Positions 34,193-49,124 of a stretch of DNA of 64,000 bases are shown in pieces. The notes beneath the pieces were generated by a model that was not told the DNA's origin, made no database searches, and saw only the letters and a list, made by a program, of their open reading frames with translations. The DNA comes from Takakia lepidozioides (Eukaryota > Streptophyta > Takakiopsida > Takakiales > Takakiaceae): the NCBI GenBank assembly GCA_030704615.1, contig CM060734.1:50298042-50362041 (forward strand), given 5' to 3'. Made by a program: the position numbers and the translations under genes. Position 1 is the stretch's first letter; each line of letters starts with the position of its first letter.

Positions 34193-37100
34193 TAGACGAC
34201 GCTAAATCTGCGCATACTGAAAGTAGGGCCTGAAGTAGGGCCTTCCTTGAACATAATAGATGTACAAGTCCTAAACTGCCCGTTTTCTATGGATCCCTCT
34301 CCTACCATATTCCGCCAATTAATGCGTGATCCAAGTCATCATCCCGACTTCAATTTGTCTAATCAACTGACTTTTCTCTCCCTCACTTCCCCAACAAAAA
34401 GAAGAAGAAAAATTAGTGGTGTGACTCCATTGACAATGGCGCAACAGCCACCAAAAATGGCAATTAGGCCACCTAACATGCATACTCTGCCAACATTGGT
34501 GGCCTCAAGCAGCTTCAAATGGTGTTCAACCCAACCCAAAACTTGAATGGAGGTAGCTGAGTTGGATAGGACCCTAGAGACAACAAGGACTTAGCTTTGT
34601 GCTCGCGGAACAAAATCACAACAATAAAATGTAGTATGAGCTAATATTTTGCATTTTCACAGGTAGCAGCGGACAGAACTCAAGAGACACGGAAAAAGAA
34701 AAAAAATGCCCCCCCCCCAACTTAGGGGAGGAAGCCCGTATTAGCTTTATTTGAATTATTGAAGGGAAAAAAAATTAAAACCCTTATAGGCCCGAAGGCT
34801 GCCATAAGGCTTGACCCTTTCGTACATTTTCGTTTTTCCTCTGTCACTGGGGGGGGGGGGGGAGGGGGGACCTAGTGTGGAAGGGGTCAACATACTCGTA
34901 TGCGCGAGCCTAGACACCAGTTTGTGTAGGTCATCTATCGAAGAAGAAACGTAGACGTTGTTTAGATATGTGTTTAGATATGTATGTGATCGCAAAGGCT
35001 ATGTGCCTTACAAGCAATGGCAACACTAATTTGGTTCTTTGGTGTGTAGTATATATACATACAGCAAGAAGTCCATTGGCAAGTTGGGAAAAAAGAGACA
35101 GAAGAAACCTTCAAACCCTAAACTCCTTTGCAGAAAGCATTGGGATTAAGAGACAGTTAGCACTGTGCTTAAGTTCTAAGTGGACATTAGTAATCTTCAT
35201 TAAGGGGGCTCAATAACGTGGAGTAGTTACTGTTGGACGGCGGCCGCCATCCAACAGATGCTGTCAGACTTTGTTGCCTGCTGCCCGTCCTCCATTTATT
35301 TGATTGCCCCCCACTTTCCACTTCACTCTTGGTTGGGCAATGTGATAAGCCTATGTGGCCTCTGTTTATTGTCTATATCTGTGTATTGTTGCTTCTTGCT
35401 CTAGGATGAAAGCATTAGCTTTATCATCCATAATTTCATTTCATTTGAGTAGCTTTCCTTGAGGACTGAGTCCGCTCTTAGTACAGTCCGGGTCCCTTCA
35501 TAGAAAATATTGGGCTTGGGAATTCCCCCGGAGAAAAAAAAAATTTGTTGTATTTCTCAAGAACAAGTCTTAAAAAACAAAATGAAAAAAGAAGAAGGAA
35601 GGACATGAAATGAGGATGCCCAGTAGCTTTCCTTGAGGAGTCCAGGGTATCAAGAGAAAAATACTGGGCTTGGGAATTCCGACTCAGAAAAAAGAAAACA
35701 TTGTTGGAACTTGGATCTCTCAAAAAGAACAATTCAATTAGGGCCAGACTTCTTGCTTTCTCAAGTCGGTTCCTCAAATTCTGCCTTCCCCGGCTTGTCC
35801 GCGGTGTCTTTCTCACGTGTTCGCCCTCACCTTCCGCTGTTTATGCTTCCTGGCACTTGAGGGTTTATATTTCCCTCCTATCGGTAAAACCTTGTTTTTT
35901 CCCAAAAAAAAACAATTCCTGTTAAAAGAAAACAACTCTTCAGAAGAAAAAAAGGAAAAAAAGGAAGGAAACGACAGAGTATAAAAGTGGGAGCGACTCA
36001 ATCTCAGTGGATTCTTTTTTAAGAAGAAGAGAAAACAGCGATTTAAAATAAATGGGGCACCACAGATTTTTTGGATGAGGCGTGATCATTCCTCATCCAT
36101 TTTCTGCGAACCGAGGAAAAAATGACGGATGAATGGATGAAGACCAAGACGAAGACTGGGTGGTGTCCAGCAGGTCACCTAAAACCACCGGCAGCAGCCA
36201 GTCGCGGGACCGGCGGTAACTGCCGGGGGTGCGCGGTACCGAATCCGAGACGCCGCGGTCGGCGAGCACTGGCAGCTACTGCCGCACCGGCCATTGCCGG
36301 TGGCGCCAGTAGGGTTTATGGCAGGCGGGGTAGGGCAGCAGAAACCCTGGTGCCTGTGGGAAGGTGGGGCCAGCAGCGATGGCGTCGGCAAGCTCTCGTA
36401 TACTTGCCTGACTGATGACCTGGCTCCCCCTTCCGGGGGGTCGGGGTTCTGCGTACCTCGGACTGTGTGATTCTTTAGTGGGGGTCATTGCACTATAGTG
36501 GGGCCCCGAGTGTTTTGAGTTTTGAGCTGTGCTTATCGCAGATCTGATGAGTTGTGAAGCGGTGAGTGATAGATTCTAGAGGCATTTGTGTTCTCAGTGT
36601 GAGGGCTGGGGAGGTCTGGTGACTGGGGATCTGTGATTAGACAGTTTGTGGGACGCGTTGTAGAGGTGGAGGTGGAGATTGGACGTGATGTGTAGTTGAA
36701 TTTCATTCTGTGCTGCCTTTGTATCCGTCTCTCGTCTCTCTTGTCGGTCGACATTATTTGTGGATGTTTAACATGTCCAACTTACTACACACCATGAGGA
36801 TACTCCGAAGCGCAGGTTGGAGTGGCGTGTCAGCTGCTGGAATTGATCACTGCAGCTGGAATTGGCCCATGGTGAAGATGACATTGGTTTTCCAAGGGGG
36901 ACCTGGTTACGAGAGGTGAGAGAAGGGTTGGTTGTCGTGATGGGGAGTGATGATATTGATATGTAGATGATATGTACGTCTGTGTTCAGATAAATGTGTA
37001 CTCGGCGCCGGGTGGCAAGCCTGATGAGATAGACGTAGGACAGATGGAAGTTTTGGTGATCGGTTCGGTGTGCTTACTGGCTATGACGGACCCTCAGGAG

Positions 37101-37424
37101 CAGAGTCTGCGTGGGATCTGAATCGAGTGGGATTCTCAGCAACCATGGAACTCAGGGTGGAATTTCCATAACCTGTGCGCACAGCCGCAATCGTTTCCAA
37201 TCACGAGTGTTGATTTAAAGTGCTGGCTGGCATTTACATTGTACGTCGACATGGCTGAGCTCCAATATTGAGGGTGGCCGTCTGTTTATCAAAGATGTGA
37301 TGTCTACAGAGCTCTCACAGATGTGGGTTCTAATGGCAACCTGAGCTACTGCAGTATGCCTGGTCGGGCAGGGAAGGCGTTCTAATTAGGAGTTGAGGTC
37401 GACGCGGTTTGCTAAAAGGGAAGT
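34193..37424. other. Region upstream of the ATL gene
   Basis: It holds homopolymer runs (C's at 34711, G's at 34850-34865), a ~170-bp-spaced direct duplication at 35449-35720, and a GC-rich stretch at 36170-36400. The GC-rich stretch includes a 97-codon plus-strand frame of low complexity (R/G/A-rich). I recognise no gene. The last kilobase probably includes the ATL promoter and leader. Confidence 0.4.
35449..35720. repeat. Direct duplication, two ~105-bp copies
   Basis: AGTAGCTTTCCTTGAGGA and ACTGGGCTTGGGAATTCC-type words recur at about 35449-35555 and 35623-35720, with about 170 bp between starts. Confidence 0.7.
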
Positions 37425-40095
<2,671 letters not shown>

Positions 40096-40331
40096 ACCAC
40101 CTCTCTTGTCCTAGTTTATGTTCTTCCCACTGCAGAGGCTTGGAATTCTGTGTCTAAACCGCTGAACTCATTACGAATCAAATCGGACCACATGTACATT
40201 AGTCCAATTGTGCTCTTCATAACTTATGATAAAAAAAGTAATCAAATTCTTTATCCTTCCCACATGTACATTAGTGCTAATGACTACAATGGCATCTATC
40301 TGCATGAAATGGTGAAATAGGAGGAGCATTA

Positions 40332-40462
40332 CCCAGGAGCAACGCGGTTTAGGGGGCAGTGTAGCAATCACCACACACCCCAAGGTTCTTGATGGCATGG
40401 ATACGCATCCCAGGAGATGTGTGGTGATTGCCACTCTTCCCCGAAAACTGTTATGCCTCGGG
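40332..40462. mobile_element. Long-TIR MITE, left-arm copy
   Basis: The ends CCCAGGAGCAACGCGGTTTA.. and ..AAACTGTTATGCCTCGGG form inverted repeats of roughly 48 bp over only 131 bp. Nothing is coded. Flanks are TTA and CTA, so a 3-bp target duplication is possible but degraded. Confidence 0.6.
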
Positions 40463-40628
40463 CTATTTGTATGACCTCCTCGACATCCCTGGAACAGCAA
40501 GCACCTATTCGGCCTGCTTCATCTCCATCTCTTCACTTGAAGAACCTCGCTACGAAGAATTTTCTCAATTCCTGTTGACAGCCAAACACTTTTTTGATAT
40601 CACTTGTCCTCCAAGGTTGGGATTGAGT

Positions 40629-40741
40629 TGTGGGGGCCGCGCGAATGCGAGCCCCCTCCGCCGACGTGCGTGCCCTCCGGAGCGGGCTTTCCTGGGCCAT
40701 CGACCTTGCTGATCACCGATAAACCCCGCCCAGGTAAGTAT
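40629..40741 (-). pseudogene. U1 snRNA pseudogene with internal deletions
   Basis: On the minus strand the sequence starts ATACTTACCTGGGCGGGG, the U1 5' end that pairs with splice donors, and ends GCGCGGCCCCCACA. It is 113 nt instead of 160. The stem-loop II segment with ATTGCACTTCGG and the Sm site AATTTGTGG are missing, so it could not assemble an snRNP. Stem-loop I and the 3' stem survive. Confidence 0.9.
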
Positions 40742-40761
40742 GAGACTTCTTGCACCGTCCG

Positions 40762-40902
40762 CCCTTATATCTGCGGCTACATACCCACTTCGTGCCAAAT
40801 GATATGGGAGAATTCGGTAGAAAAATACTAGCCATTTAGAACTAAGAATCAGCGCCTTTATATCTGCGGCTACATACCACTTCGTGCCAAACGATATGGG
40901 AT
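40762..40902 (-). promoter_or_regulatory. Duplicated snRNA promoter (two USE + TATA units)
   Basis: Upstream of the U1 pseudogene the minus strand has two tandem units of about 93 bp. Each has a USE-like word (CTCCCATATCA at 40810-40800; ATCCCATATCG at 40902-40892) followed by a TATA box (GATATAAGGG at 40771-40762; GATATAAAGG at about 40864-40855). The other arm has only one unit. Confidence 0.75.
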
Positions 40903-41204
40903 AATTCGGTAGAAAAACACTAGCCATTTAGAAATAAGAATCAGACATAAGACATAGGGGAGCATATCGACAAGAAGAACTGACAAACACGATATGACAA
41001 GTCAATTGATGAACCAGATGATGTGCCTGAATGGAACAGGCAAGGACACAGCAGAGGAAAGAGAATAATGCTAATGGGGATGAATTTGCACACCGAAAAA
41101 CGTTTCCTCGTTTGGCAAAAGAAAAATAAAAGAATTCAGGATGTTCACAGGAGGTTTGGATGGCCTATGGGATAGTGGAGGAAAGGAAAGATAGAAACAA
41201 AGGA

Positions 41205-41410
41205 ACTTTACTGTCTATTCCGTGGAACCCAATCTCTCACTGAAGTCTTCCACTATGAAGATCAGAAATGCTTGGCAGCTTACCTACACGAGGCACTCAC
41301 CATTAGACAATCACACGAGCAATAGTTTTTATCTTTGAAACTGGTTTTGTTTCCTCTCTCATGTTTTCTTCCATTTTGTCCCATAAGCAATAAACAATAA
41401 ACAATAAACA
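41205..41410 (+). repeat. Dispersed repeat R, copy 1
   Basis: It shares CTGTCTATTCCG-GGAA, CAGAAATGCTTGGCAGCTTA and TTCCATTTTGTCCCATAAGC with copies at 54.9, 55.2 and 62.75 kb. The 3' end is lost here. Confidence 0.75.
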
Positions 41411-41649
41411 ATAACAAAAAAGAGGGAAATGGATAGAGACCAAAGATTAAAAAACAAGGTCAAAAGACAAGGGTAAAATGAGGCTGAGGAAACACAATCA
41501 ATGACAAAGCACACCCCACTACCATTGAGCACACAAATCTTCGCAAGAAGGACCACGATGTGAACATACAACAAGAATACAACTTGTTTCCTGCAAATGA
41601 CAATCACGAACAGAAAAAATAGATTCTGACCAGCACTCAGCTCGGTAAC

Positions 41650-44197
41650 TCCAAAACTCTCATGAAGAAACCGCAGATGATGCAGTGCCTTCACCAATTC
41701 GCCTGCCTTCACATCTTCCACGATCTGCTCAAGATGCGCACGCTGTGCTTCCTTCTGAAGGGCTACATCCATCTGCAGTAACTCCAATGCAAGTTGGCAA
41801 GGCAGAACCAGTTACTAGCAAACAACTCACTGAACTGACTGTGCCTCAGCTCCTAGTAGGTCCCACCTAATTGGATCAGCTTGAAGATAATAAAAGCCAA
41901 ATTTGAAAAGCTACAGTTGGTCTGTGCAGTCTTACCATTGCACCAACAAGACAGAAAATTGTAGGACCCAGAGAAGTTGTCCATGTTACAAAGAAGTCCA
42001 TTTCCAACCTCAAAACTCCCCTTCAGTTCCTTATGCTAACTTCCCCAGGTTACTGATTCAGACCAGTTTGCAATAATTGTGAACTGATACTATGGGAGCA
42101 GATCTTCAGTGCCTATTCTTCCCTTAACGTACCCACTGTAGCAAGATGATTCCCTCACCCACAGCTGAGTTCATCGCTGCAGAGATACACACACAAACCA
42201 AGATGCAAACCGAACTGATTTTCCCAATACCACCTCAATGTTGTGGCCAATTTAGACGATGGTCAGGTCACGGCATCTGTCAGGAACTCAAAATGAATTA
42301 ACCTTCCCAATCTGCTGTCCTTGTCAATCCTAATCTAAAATCCAGAGGTACGGAGGAACAGAGGCCCACCTCCAAGGGTTCAGAGAATACAGAAGCGACT
42401 GCCACCCCATCAACAGAAGCTCCACTGTTCTCCTCTCTTGCTGGTGTTTCAGTTTCCTCCCCACCTATGTCTCTTTCAGACTCCACAGATAAGGATCTCC
42501 CAGGTGTCCTCAAAGGAGACTCGGCAGCTAGCCCACCTCCCCGCTGATGCCTTGCAATGTTTCGAGACAACGCATCCAGTAACTCTGGATGACAGTGAGT
42601 CAACTTCCGCACCCATTTTCTGTCGATTTCTGTCAAGATTTGATCTACACGCTCTGCTTCTATGACAGATTGTGCATACAGGGCATAACTTTCTGGAGGT
42701 CTGACTCCTCCCTCTTTCTCTTCCTCTATCCCTTGTGATGCTGTGCCTGGAAGCCTGCTTGCTTCACTTTCACTAACATTCACTCTGCCTTTTATATCTG
42801 CCACCCTATTCTGGCCCTCACTCTCTCTCTTTTCCTCCTCCTGTTCTTCGTCTCCCCCTCCCAATTTATGCCGTGCAACAAAATTGAGAGATTTTTGCAG
42901 TCTATCCAGGCCTACTGCCGAGATACCCTTGTGGGCCATCTCTCTCAACTTCTTCCAATGTATCGCATTCCCTTCGTTCAACACTGTCAACCTCTCTACC
43001 TTTGGAAAGCACAGCTCCTTCCTCCGATTCAGGTGCTCCAGCCCCTGTTAATGCCATTTTACAATGCAATGTGACATTTTTTCAATCTATATTCATTGTT
43101 TTTTTCAACACAAACGTCTAAGAACGTCATTTCCTACCAGCAAAATAAATCAAACAAACTAACAGTATCATGTCTTGTCAATTCAGGTATGCAACTCTGC
43201 TAAGTGTACATGATGGACCAACAGAAACCCCACTAATGCACACAAGAAGGATCTCTCTGTTGAGAGGACAAATTAGATATAAAGTGGGCTAGGTTCACAT
43301 AATTCTCCTATCTACCAGGGTTTTAGGTTTGATCTACTGGCTTGGATAGCGAATATCGAAGTGAAAGGTTGGTTGTTCTCTTTCTCTCCACCCTGAACCT
43401 TGAAAGGTCCAGCAGGTGCCCACCAAGAAAATGATTGTTCCAGAAAAACTCTGTGCACGGAGCCAAAACCCCGATGTGATTTAGAATATCAAATCACAGG
43501 GTGTACTTGCTACTCACGCACTTTCATTGCTTGCACACACATGCAGGGTGCTCGAATTCATTCACCGACTTGCATGGCATGATATCTTTGTGCGGAATCA
43601 ATACACAGTGGCTGTCTGCCACAAACGTTACTCAATAACTCTCAGATGTACACGCACACAGAAAGGGTATACTGCTTTTTCAGTGTGTACTGGCAGATTC
43701 ACTCATCCATTGTTCCAATTCCGACCCCTAGAACCGCAAATCCGATATTTGTTGGGATTATCCATGTTGTTCTTACCCGATTCTGCACCATCTCCCATCT
43801 TCTTCTCTCTCGTCTCGCCATTTCCGCCCACCAACCCCCTCATAAACTCTACAAGCAAGAGGAATTCAATGCTATCATGAATAAGGCGGCGATGCGAAAT
43901 CCCCTGGTGCTCTCTTTCTCCATCCGATGGTTGCTCCCTCTCCAACACTTTATCCTCCATAGCAGACAGCTCTTGCAAACACAGCCAGGCTAGATGTGAC
44001 GGCGAGGGCACACTGTCCGACCATAGCACCCCCTTGAAATTCCATGCCTTCTTTATAACTGCTTGATAAATGTCACGAGCAAGAACCGGATTTCTGTCAC
44101 TCAAAGTGAGAAGACATGCACGGAATGGCTCAAATTGCGAGAGAAAAAGATGGTTTGTAATCGCACGGCCAAGTAATCTCTCCTCCTTGCCCTCCAT
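41650..44197 (-). pseudogene. 5' exons of a plant ZFYVE26/spastizin-like gene, truncated
   Basis: Exon 1 (44197-43777) starts MEGKEERLLGRAITNHLFLS and continues QFEPFRACLLTLSDRNPVLA. This is the N terminus of the large plant protein usually annotated as a zinc-finger FYVE-domain (ZFYVE26-like) protein, as I remember it. A second long exon (43044-42303) encodes about 245 residues with an acidic, serine-rich middle. A third piece (about 41840-41650) reads ELLQMDVALQKEAQRAHLEQ. The exon 1 donor (phase 1) and exon 2 acceptor (frame needs phase 0) do not agree, so an exon is missing or the copy is broken. Nothing more of the gene lies further downstream; the inverted-duplication arm begins at 40.9 kb. 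Animal spastizin works in endolysosomal sorting; the plant role is unclear to me. Confidence 0.6.
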
Positions 44198-44486
44198 CTC
44201 TGGATTCAGACGAAAGCCAGAAAAAAATAATCCACATCTGATTGCAAGAAAACCGAAACTTAAGCTGGAATTGAGCCTACTATTCGAACAATTGGACAGC
44301 GCCCAGATCACGAGCATATGCGAACTAAAAATCTAAACGCAGAAACAGACCCTTCTTTCTTTCTAGACAAAAAGTGAAGAATACTACATGAGCTGCAGTT
44401 GGGTCTCGCAGATCCCCTGGGTATCCTCTCTCTCCTTTCAAGACATAGAGACACAGAGCAGCCAGCAGCATCTCTGTCACCAGTAA

Positions 44487-44753
44487 GTGTCCATGTTTTA
44501 CTGGGGGCACGTGTCAGAGGAAGGTGTTAATCTATTCATCAGTTCGATCCATTCATCATCCATTTCAAAGGCAGTGTGGTTGCACGTGAAGGAGGGCTTG
44601 GCAACTGCGGAGGTTGCACTCAAGAGGGCAGCAAATATAACCTTGTGGAATAGGCAGCGCTTGCAGCAAAGATGGGATACTGCTAAGGATTGGCCCGAGT
44701 TGTCTAAAACGAAATTGCTCACAATTTTAGCGAATATTGCAGCTTCCCAGTGA
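44487..44753 (+). other. Unidentified open frame, possibly a terminal exon
   Basis: After a plausible acceptor (TTTCAAAG at about 44571) the frame reads AVWLHVKEGLATAEVALKRA and then RLQQRWDTAKDWPELSKTKL to a stop at 44753. It looks protein-like, but I recognise no family and see no partner exon. Confidence 0.25.
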
Positions 44754-45025
44754 GGACTGGCGTGGGGAGAGAGGAAAGTAGAACATGAAAGAGAGAAAGA
44801 AAGATGAGAGAGCTCAGATCATGGGCGAAGGATTCCATACTTGCGCGGGAAGCTCCAAGAGGTACGAAGGGAAGCCAACAAAGGAAGCAGGGCCGTGCAC
44901 AAGCAGCCCGCAATGACGTTTGTTTGATCCAGGGAGTGAACGCCTGTCGCGGTACTAAAGGAAGAATGTAGCCCAAATATACCAAGCCCAATGGTCCAAC
45001 TTGGCTATTATTTTTCTACCGAATT

Positions 45026-45073
45026 ATCCCATATCGTTTGGCACGAAGTGGGTACGTATCCGCAGATATAAAG
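45026..45073 (+). promoter_or_regulatory. snRNA promoter: USE (45026-45036) and TATA (45067-45073)
   Basis: ATCCCATATCG is close to the plant upstream sequence element RTCCCACATCG. TATAAAG follows 30 bases later and lies 28 bases before the U1 5' end. USE-to-TATA spacing of about three to four turns is the arrangement read by RNA polymerase II at plant snRNA genes (pol III genes have a shorter gap). Confidence 0.85.
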
Positions 45074-45094
45074 GCGGTCGGTGCAAAAGTTACC

Positions 45095-45254
45095 ATACTT
45101 ACCTGGGCGGGGTCTATCGATTATCAGCAAGGTCGATGGCCTAGGAAAGCCCGCTCCATTGCACTTCGGTGGTGGTGATCCTAGCGTCTCTCTACGGAGG
45201 GCACGCACGTCGTAATTTGTGGCAGAGGGGGCTCGCGTTCGCGCGGCCCCCACA
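45095..45254 (+). ncRNA. U1: U1 spliceosomal snRNA
   Basis: The 160-nt sequence begins ATACTTACCTGGGCGGGG, the region that base-pairs with 5' splice sites. Stem-loop II has the U1A-binding loop ATTGCACTTCGG (about 45159). The Sm-protein site is AATTTGTGG (about 45213-45221), and the 3' stem is AGGGGGCTCGCGTTCGCGC-GGCCCCC. Length and order match plant U1. In loop I the U1-70K recognition sequence reads ATCAGCAAGG rather than the usual ATCA-N-GAAGG. The left-arm pseudogene has the same change, so it predates the duplication. The promoter is intact. I expect a transcribed gene, with the loop change as the one caution. Confidence 0.93.
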
Positions 45255-45393
45255 AGTCAATCCCAACCTTGGAAGAAGCATAGGTAGCGTAAAAGTTGTG
45301 ATCGGCTGTCAGGCGGAAATGAGTAGATCAGTATGTAGTGACGAGGTGCATGGGGATTCCGAAGCTGGCCATTGCTTTGACAATTACAAATAG

Positions 45394-45529
45394 CCCGAGG
45401 CATCGCAGTTTTCGGGGAAGTTGGCGATCCCCACACACCGCCTGGGATGGAATGCGTATCCATACCATCAAGAACTTTGGGGTGTGTGGTGATTGCCAAC
45501 CTGCCCCTAAAACCGTGATGCTCCTTGGG
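45394..45529. mobile_element. Long-TIR MITE, right-arm copy
   Basis: CCCGAGGCATCGCAGTTTTC.. and ..AAAACCGTGATGCTCCTTGGG are inverted repeats of about 48 bp. The flanks (AAATAG / TAATGCTC) are the reverse complement of those at 40332-40462. Confidence 0.65.
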
Positions 45530-45539
45530 TAATGCTCCA

Positions 45540-45985
45540 GATAGATGTGATCTCGGACATCGGCTGTTGGTTGGGCCCTGGCAGCAGCCTACCATCTGGA
45601 TCAAGCAAGGTTGTCCTTCCCACCCAGAGAGCTCTCGTCAGAAAAAGGCACCCCCTTGCCTTCAGTATCAAGTTTCGCTTTGGCTCTCCAAGGCACAGGA
45701 GGCCTATCTGTGATGCCAGACAGCCTACTAGTGGAGCGTCAGGAAGGCTATGATATTACTACACATCTGATATTATTACCCTGTGGCACAGGTGTCGGCT
45801 TGATAGGATGACGGACTCTACCGTGCGGTCTATAGGAGGATCACCTAGCGGCAAGCCATCTGTGCGTGCAGTCGTTTCCGACTTTGATGAGCCTGCCATG
45901 GCACCCATGCCATCCCGTTGTACAACAACCTGCAGAAGTGCTCTTCTCATCAGGAAGCTTAAAACTTACAATATCTCACATAACT
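45540..45985 (-). pseudogene. ATL exon 3 duplicate, deleted and broken
   Basis: Minus-strand 45950-45759 reads VVVQRDGMGAMAGSSKSETT and ILSSRHLCHRVIISDV, matching the start of ATL exon 3. After a gap equivalent to about 240 bp, 45740-45545 matches its later part (GRLLPGPNQ region). The intron acceptor (TTCTGCAG) is kept, but no RING exon accompanies it. Confidence 0.85.
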
Positions 45986-45989
45986 GTCA

Positions 45990-46990
45990 TGAAGGTCCTG
46001 AGCAGTCTGCGCTCAGGTTCTCACCATACAGCACACACTGTAGATCCCTATCCTCACCTGCATCCAAACAGCACACATCCTTCCACACCTCATGTGAACA
46101 AGGCCTTAATGGGAAGGCGGTACAGACGGGGCGGAACAACAAGAAATTCTCCTTTTTCAAAAGCATACCTGTCTTTGGTGATACCAGTGTATACCATGGC
46201 AACTCAATCGTATGACATCGTAGCCAGTCCCAAACCAGGTCTGTTGTTGCACATTTGGTCAGGTCTTGAGCCCACGATATTGCCAGGTCCATGATGGCTT
46301 TGTTCTTTTAATCCCAACGACATTATTTGAAGGATTGCTGAAATTCCTGTAGTCTTTTATGAGGTTGTTAAAACTGCCATAAAGCGTTGAGCTAGCATTG
46401 TTCAGAAATGAGTGTTATGTGACTGCCATGATGTGATGGCTGGTTGGATATTGCTCATCAGAAGTTCCAGGGGGTGTGTCACTCCAAGTTGATCCCAGCC
46501 CAGCAACCTTCTAAACGGAGAACCAGAAGACCAGCTTCATTAAAGAAATGAGAATGCTGAGTGGATTTTTCCAATTTCTTTCAATTATGTCAAGAACGTC
46601 TTTGGGTCTATTGTCTTTCCTTACTTGAGGAATTTCTGCCTGACACAATTGTCTTCCAATGCGTTGGGATTTGGTTCAGTATGTGCACAACCTACAGAAG
46701 AAGTATTCACTGGGCTCATTTGACCTTCTTGGTCATACAGCTCCTGTTCAAGCAGCCACCCTTGTCCTTGCTGGGCTTCCATCACCTGGTGAGCTGCTGG
46801 ATTGATAGCACTTTTCACCGAATCCATAAATTACGTACTATTTCTAATAGTTCAGGCAATATCTAGTTCTGACACAAATGTTAAGAAGAGAATCAGAATT
46901 TCGTTTAAGAGAATCAGATAGTTGTGTCGGAATAACGAGCTTAGAGAATCAGATACTTGTGTAGTAAGAAATCTGCAGATGCATGAGGAA
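45990..46990. other. No gene recognised
   Basis: Open frames of about 100-140 codons occur on both strands (45987-46294), but none has a motif or plausible splice partner. I also searched here for the missing last exon of the ZFYVE26-like gene and did not find it. Confidence 0.4.
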
Positions 46991-46998
46991 CGTGATCA

Positions 46999-47822
<824 letters not shown>

Positions 47823-47923
47823 CTGCACACATCAGCCACACTTGGACTACAGTTCAACAGTCGCCTCAAAACAAGAATGTCGGCAGAATTATCTTATGCA
47901 TAGACTGGTCATAGGGGTAGAGA

Positions 47924-49124
47924 TTGTACTCATAAGACGTTGTTTGCCGTAGCCTTGTGGCCATTGACCCCGCGCCCAGTTTGAGCGGGAACAAAAGGGA
48001 CAGAACCTACCTCTGTCAGGGGCTGACGTTGGTAGTAAGACTTACCTCCATATAAAGAATTAATCCGGGTTTTCCAGATATCCTCTAGAAATCCCTTCAC
48101 ACAGGCATCAATCTGCTGTGTGTGATTTGCCCAAAAACTAGGCCTCAGGAGGGCCTGGGCTTTTGGCTCAGCCTCGAGACTTTCAAAGTTGGTAAACAGG
48201 GGTACAGGCACAATTCCCTTAATAGATTTGAAGAGAGCGTCTCTTTGGTGAGAGAACCCCGGACAGTGTATCAGAAAATGAATACTGTCTTCAGATTGCC
48301 CACACAACGGGCAATTGCACTCTCAAGGACCTGGACCTGGATCCGCAAGTCTTGACCCTGCTGGATAAATCTGACTTAGAGGCTGTAGTGTCCTCAGCCA
48401 TGTCTGTTGCCATGAGATTGTCTGATGAAAATGAAGTTAGGCAGAAAACTTCCCTGAACTTGTTTCCAGTCTGTGACATGGGGGAGGACATCTTGGATGA
48501 CCTCAAGGGTCTACCCACTCTGGACTTAGCCTGTTTGACAGGGCAGTCCTGTTTCCAAGATATAGAGTCGATTAATTTAGGATATCTGGTGTTGGGCATA
48601 TGTTGCAGCTGACCCCACCATCTGACCTTGAATTCATCTCGTCGGGAGCTTAAGGACGGAATGCCAAACTCACCCCGAACAGCCACATTGGCTGTTTTGG
48701 AGCATGCTGACATACACTCCTTAAGCACCCCCACTTGAATGGATTCTAGAGACTTAGCCTGGTTGGAGTTATCAACCCATATAGCAGATCCGTACTCCAA
48801 GGCAGGTCTAATAACGCGACAAAGCATGGTTTTCTTAACCTCAGAGTTGACCCCTCTGCAGTGGAAAAATTTAGTGAGCCCCAGAGCTTTGCCCTTGCCA
48901 GTTTGAACAACTTTCCAGATATGTGCATCCCAATTACAATTGGAGGAGAACTCAACGCCCAGGTAAGTGTAGGAAGGGAGGACCGGGATCTCTTGGCTAC
49001 CCCACTGCCACTTAAGATCACTTCCTCCCTCTCCTCTGTCGTTGAATGCTACCACTGCACATTTGCTGACATTAGCCTCTAGCCCCCAAAGATCAAAGTA
49101 TCTCTGCGCGCAATCAATCAACTC
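47924..49124 (-). mobile_element. LINE copy L2, 5'-truncated, with internal inversion
   Basis: The copy is nearly identical to the 3' 1.4 kb of the LINE at 56361. It is flanked by a 19-bp direct repeat CTGGTCATAGGGGTAGAGA (47905-47923 and 49125-49143), its target-site duplication. Minus-strand frames give DLWGLEANVSKCAVVAFNDR, SKTANVAVRGEFGI and the C-terminal finger CPLCGQSEDSIHFLIHC. Between about 48322 and 48523 the sequence is reversed relative to the full-length copy (KDLDLDPQVLTLLDKSDLEA is read on the plus strand), with short losses at both joints. Confidence 0.9.

Larger units (their letters stand above)
44998..45985 (-). repeat. Inverted duplication, right arm
   Basis: Read on the minus strand it parallels 39225-40930: ATL intron-2 end, two pieces of ATL exon 3, the MITE, then the U1 gene and its promoter. 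About 240 bp from the middle of ATL exon 3 and the exon's last ~200 bp are absent. Confidence 0.85.

Noticed and set aside
34845-34870. Long G run suggesting a telomere or G-quadruplex element
   Set aside because: A single homopolymer-like tract without TTAGGG/TTTAGGG units; no functional claim is justified.
48352-48612. Plus-strand coding-looking segment inside a minus-strand LINE
   Set aside because: Not a separate gene: it is the inverted internal piece of the LINE.
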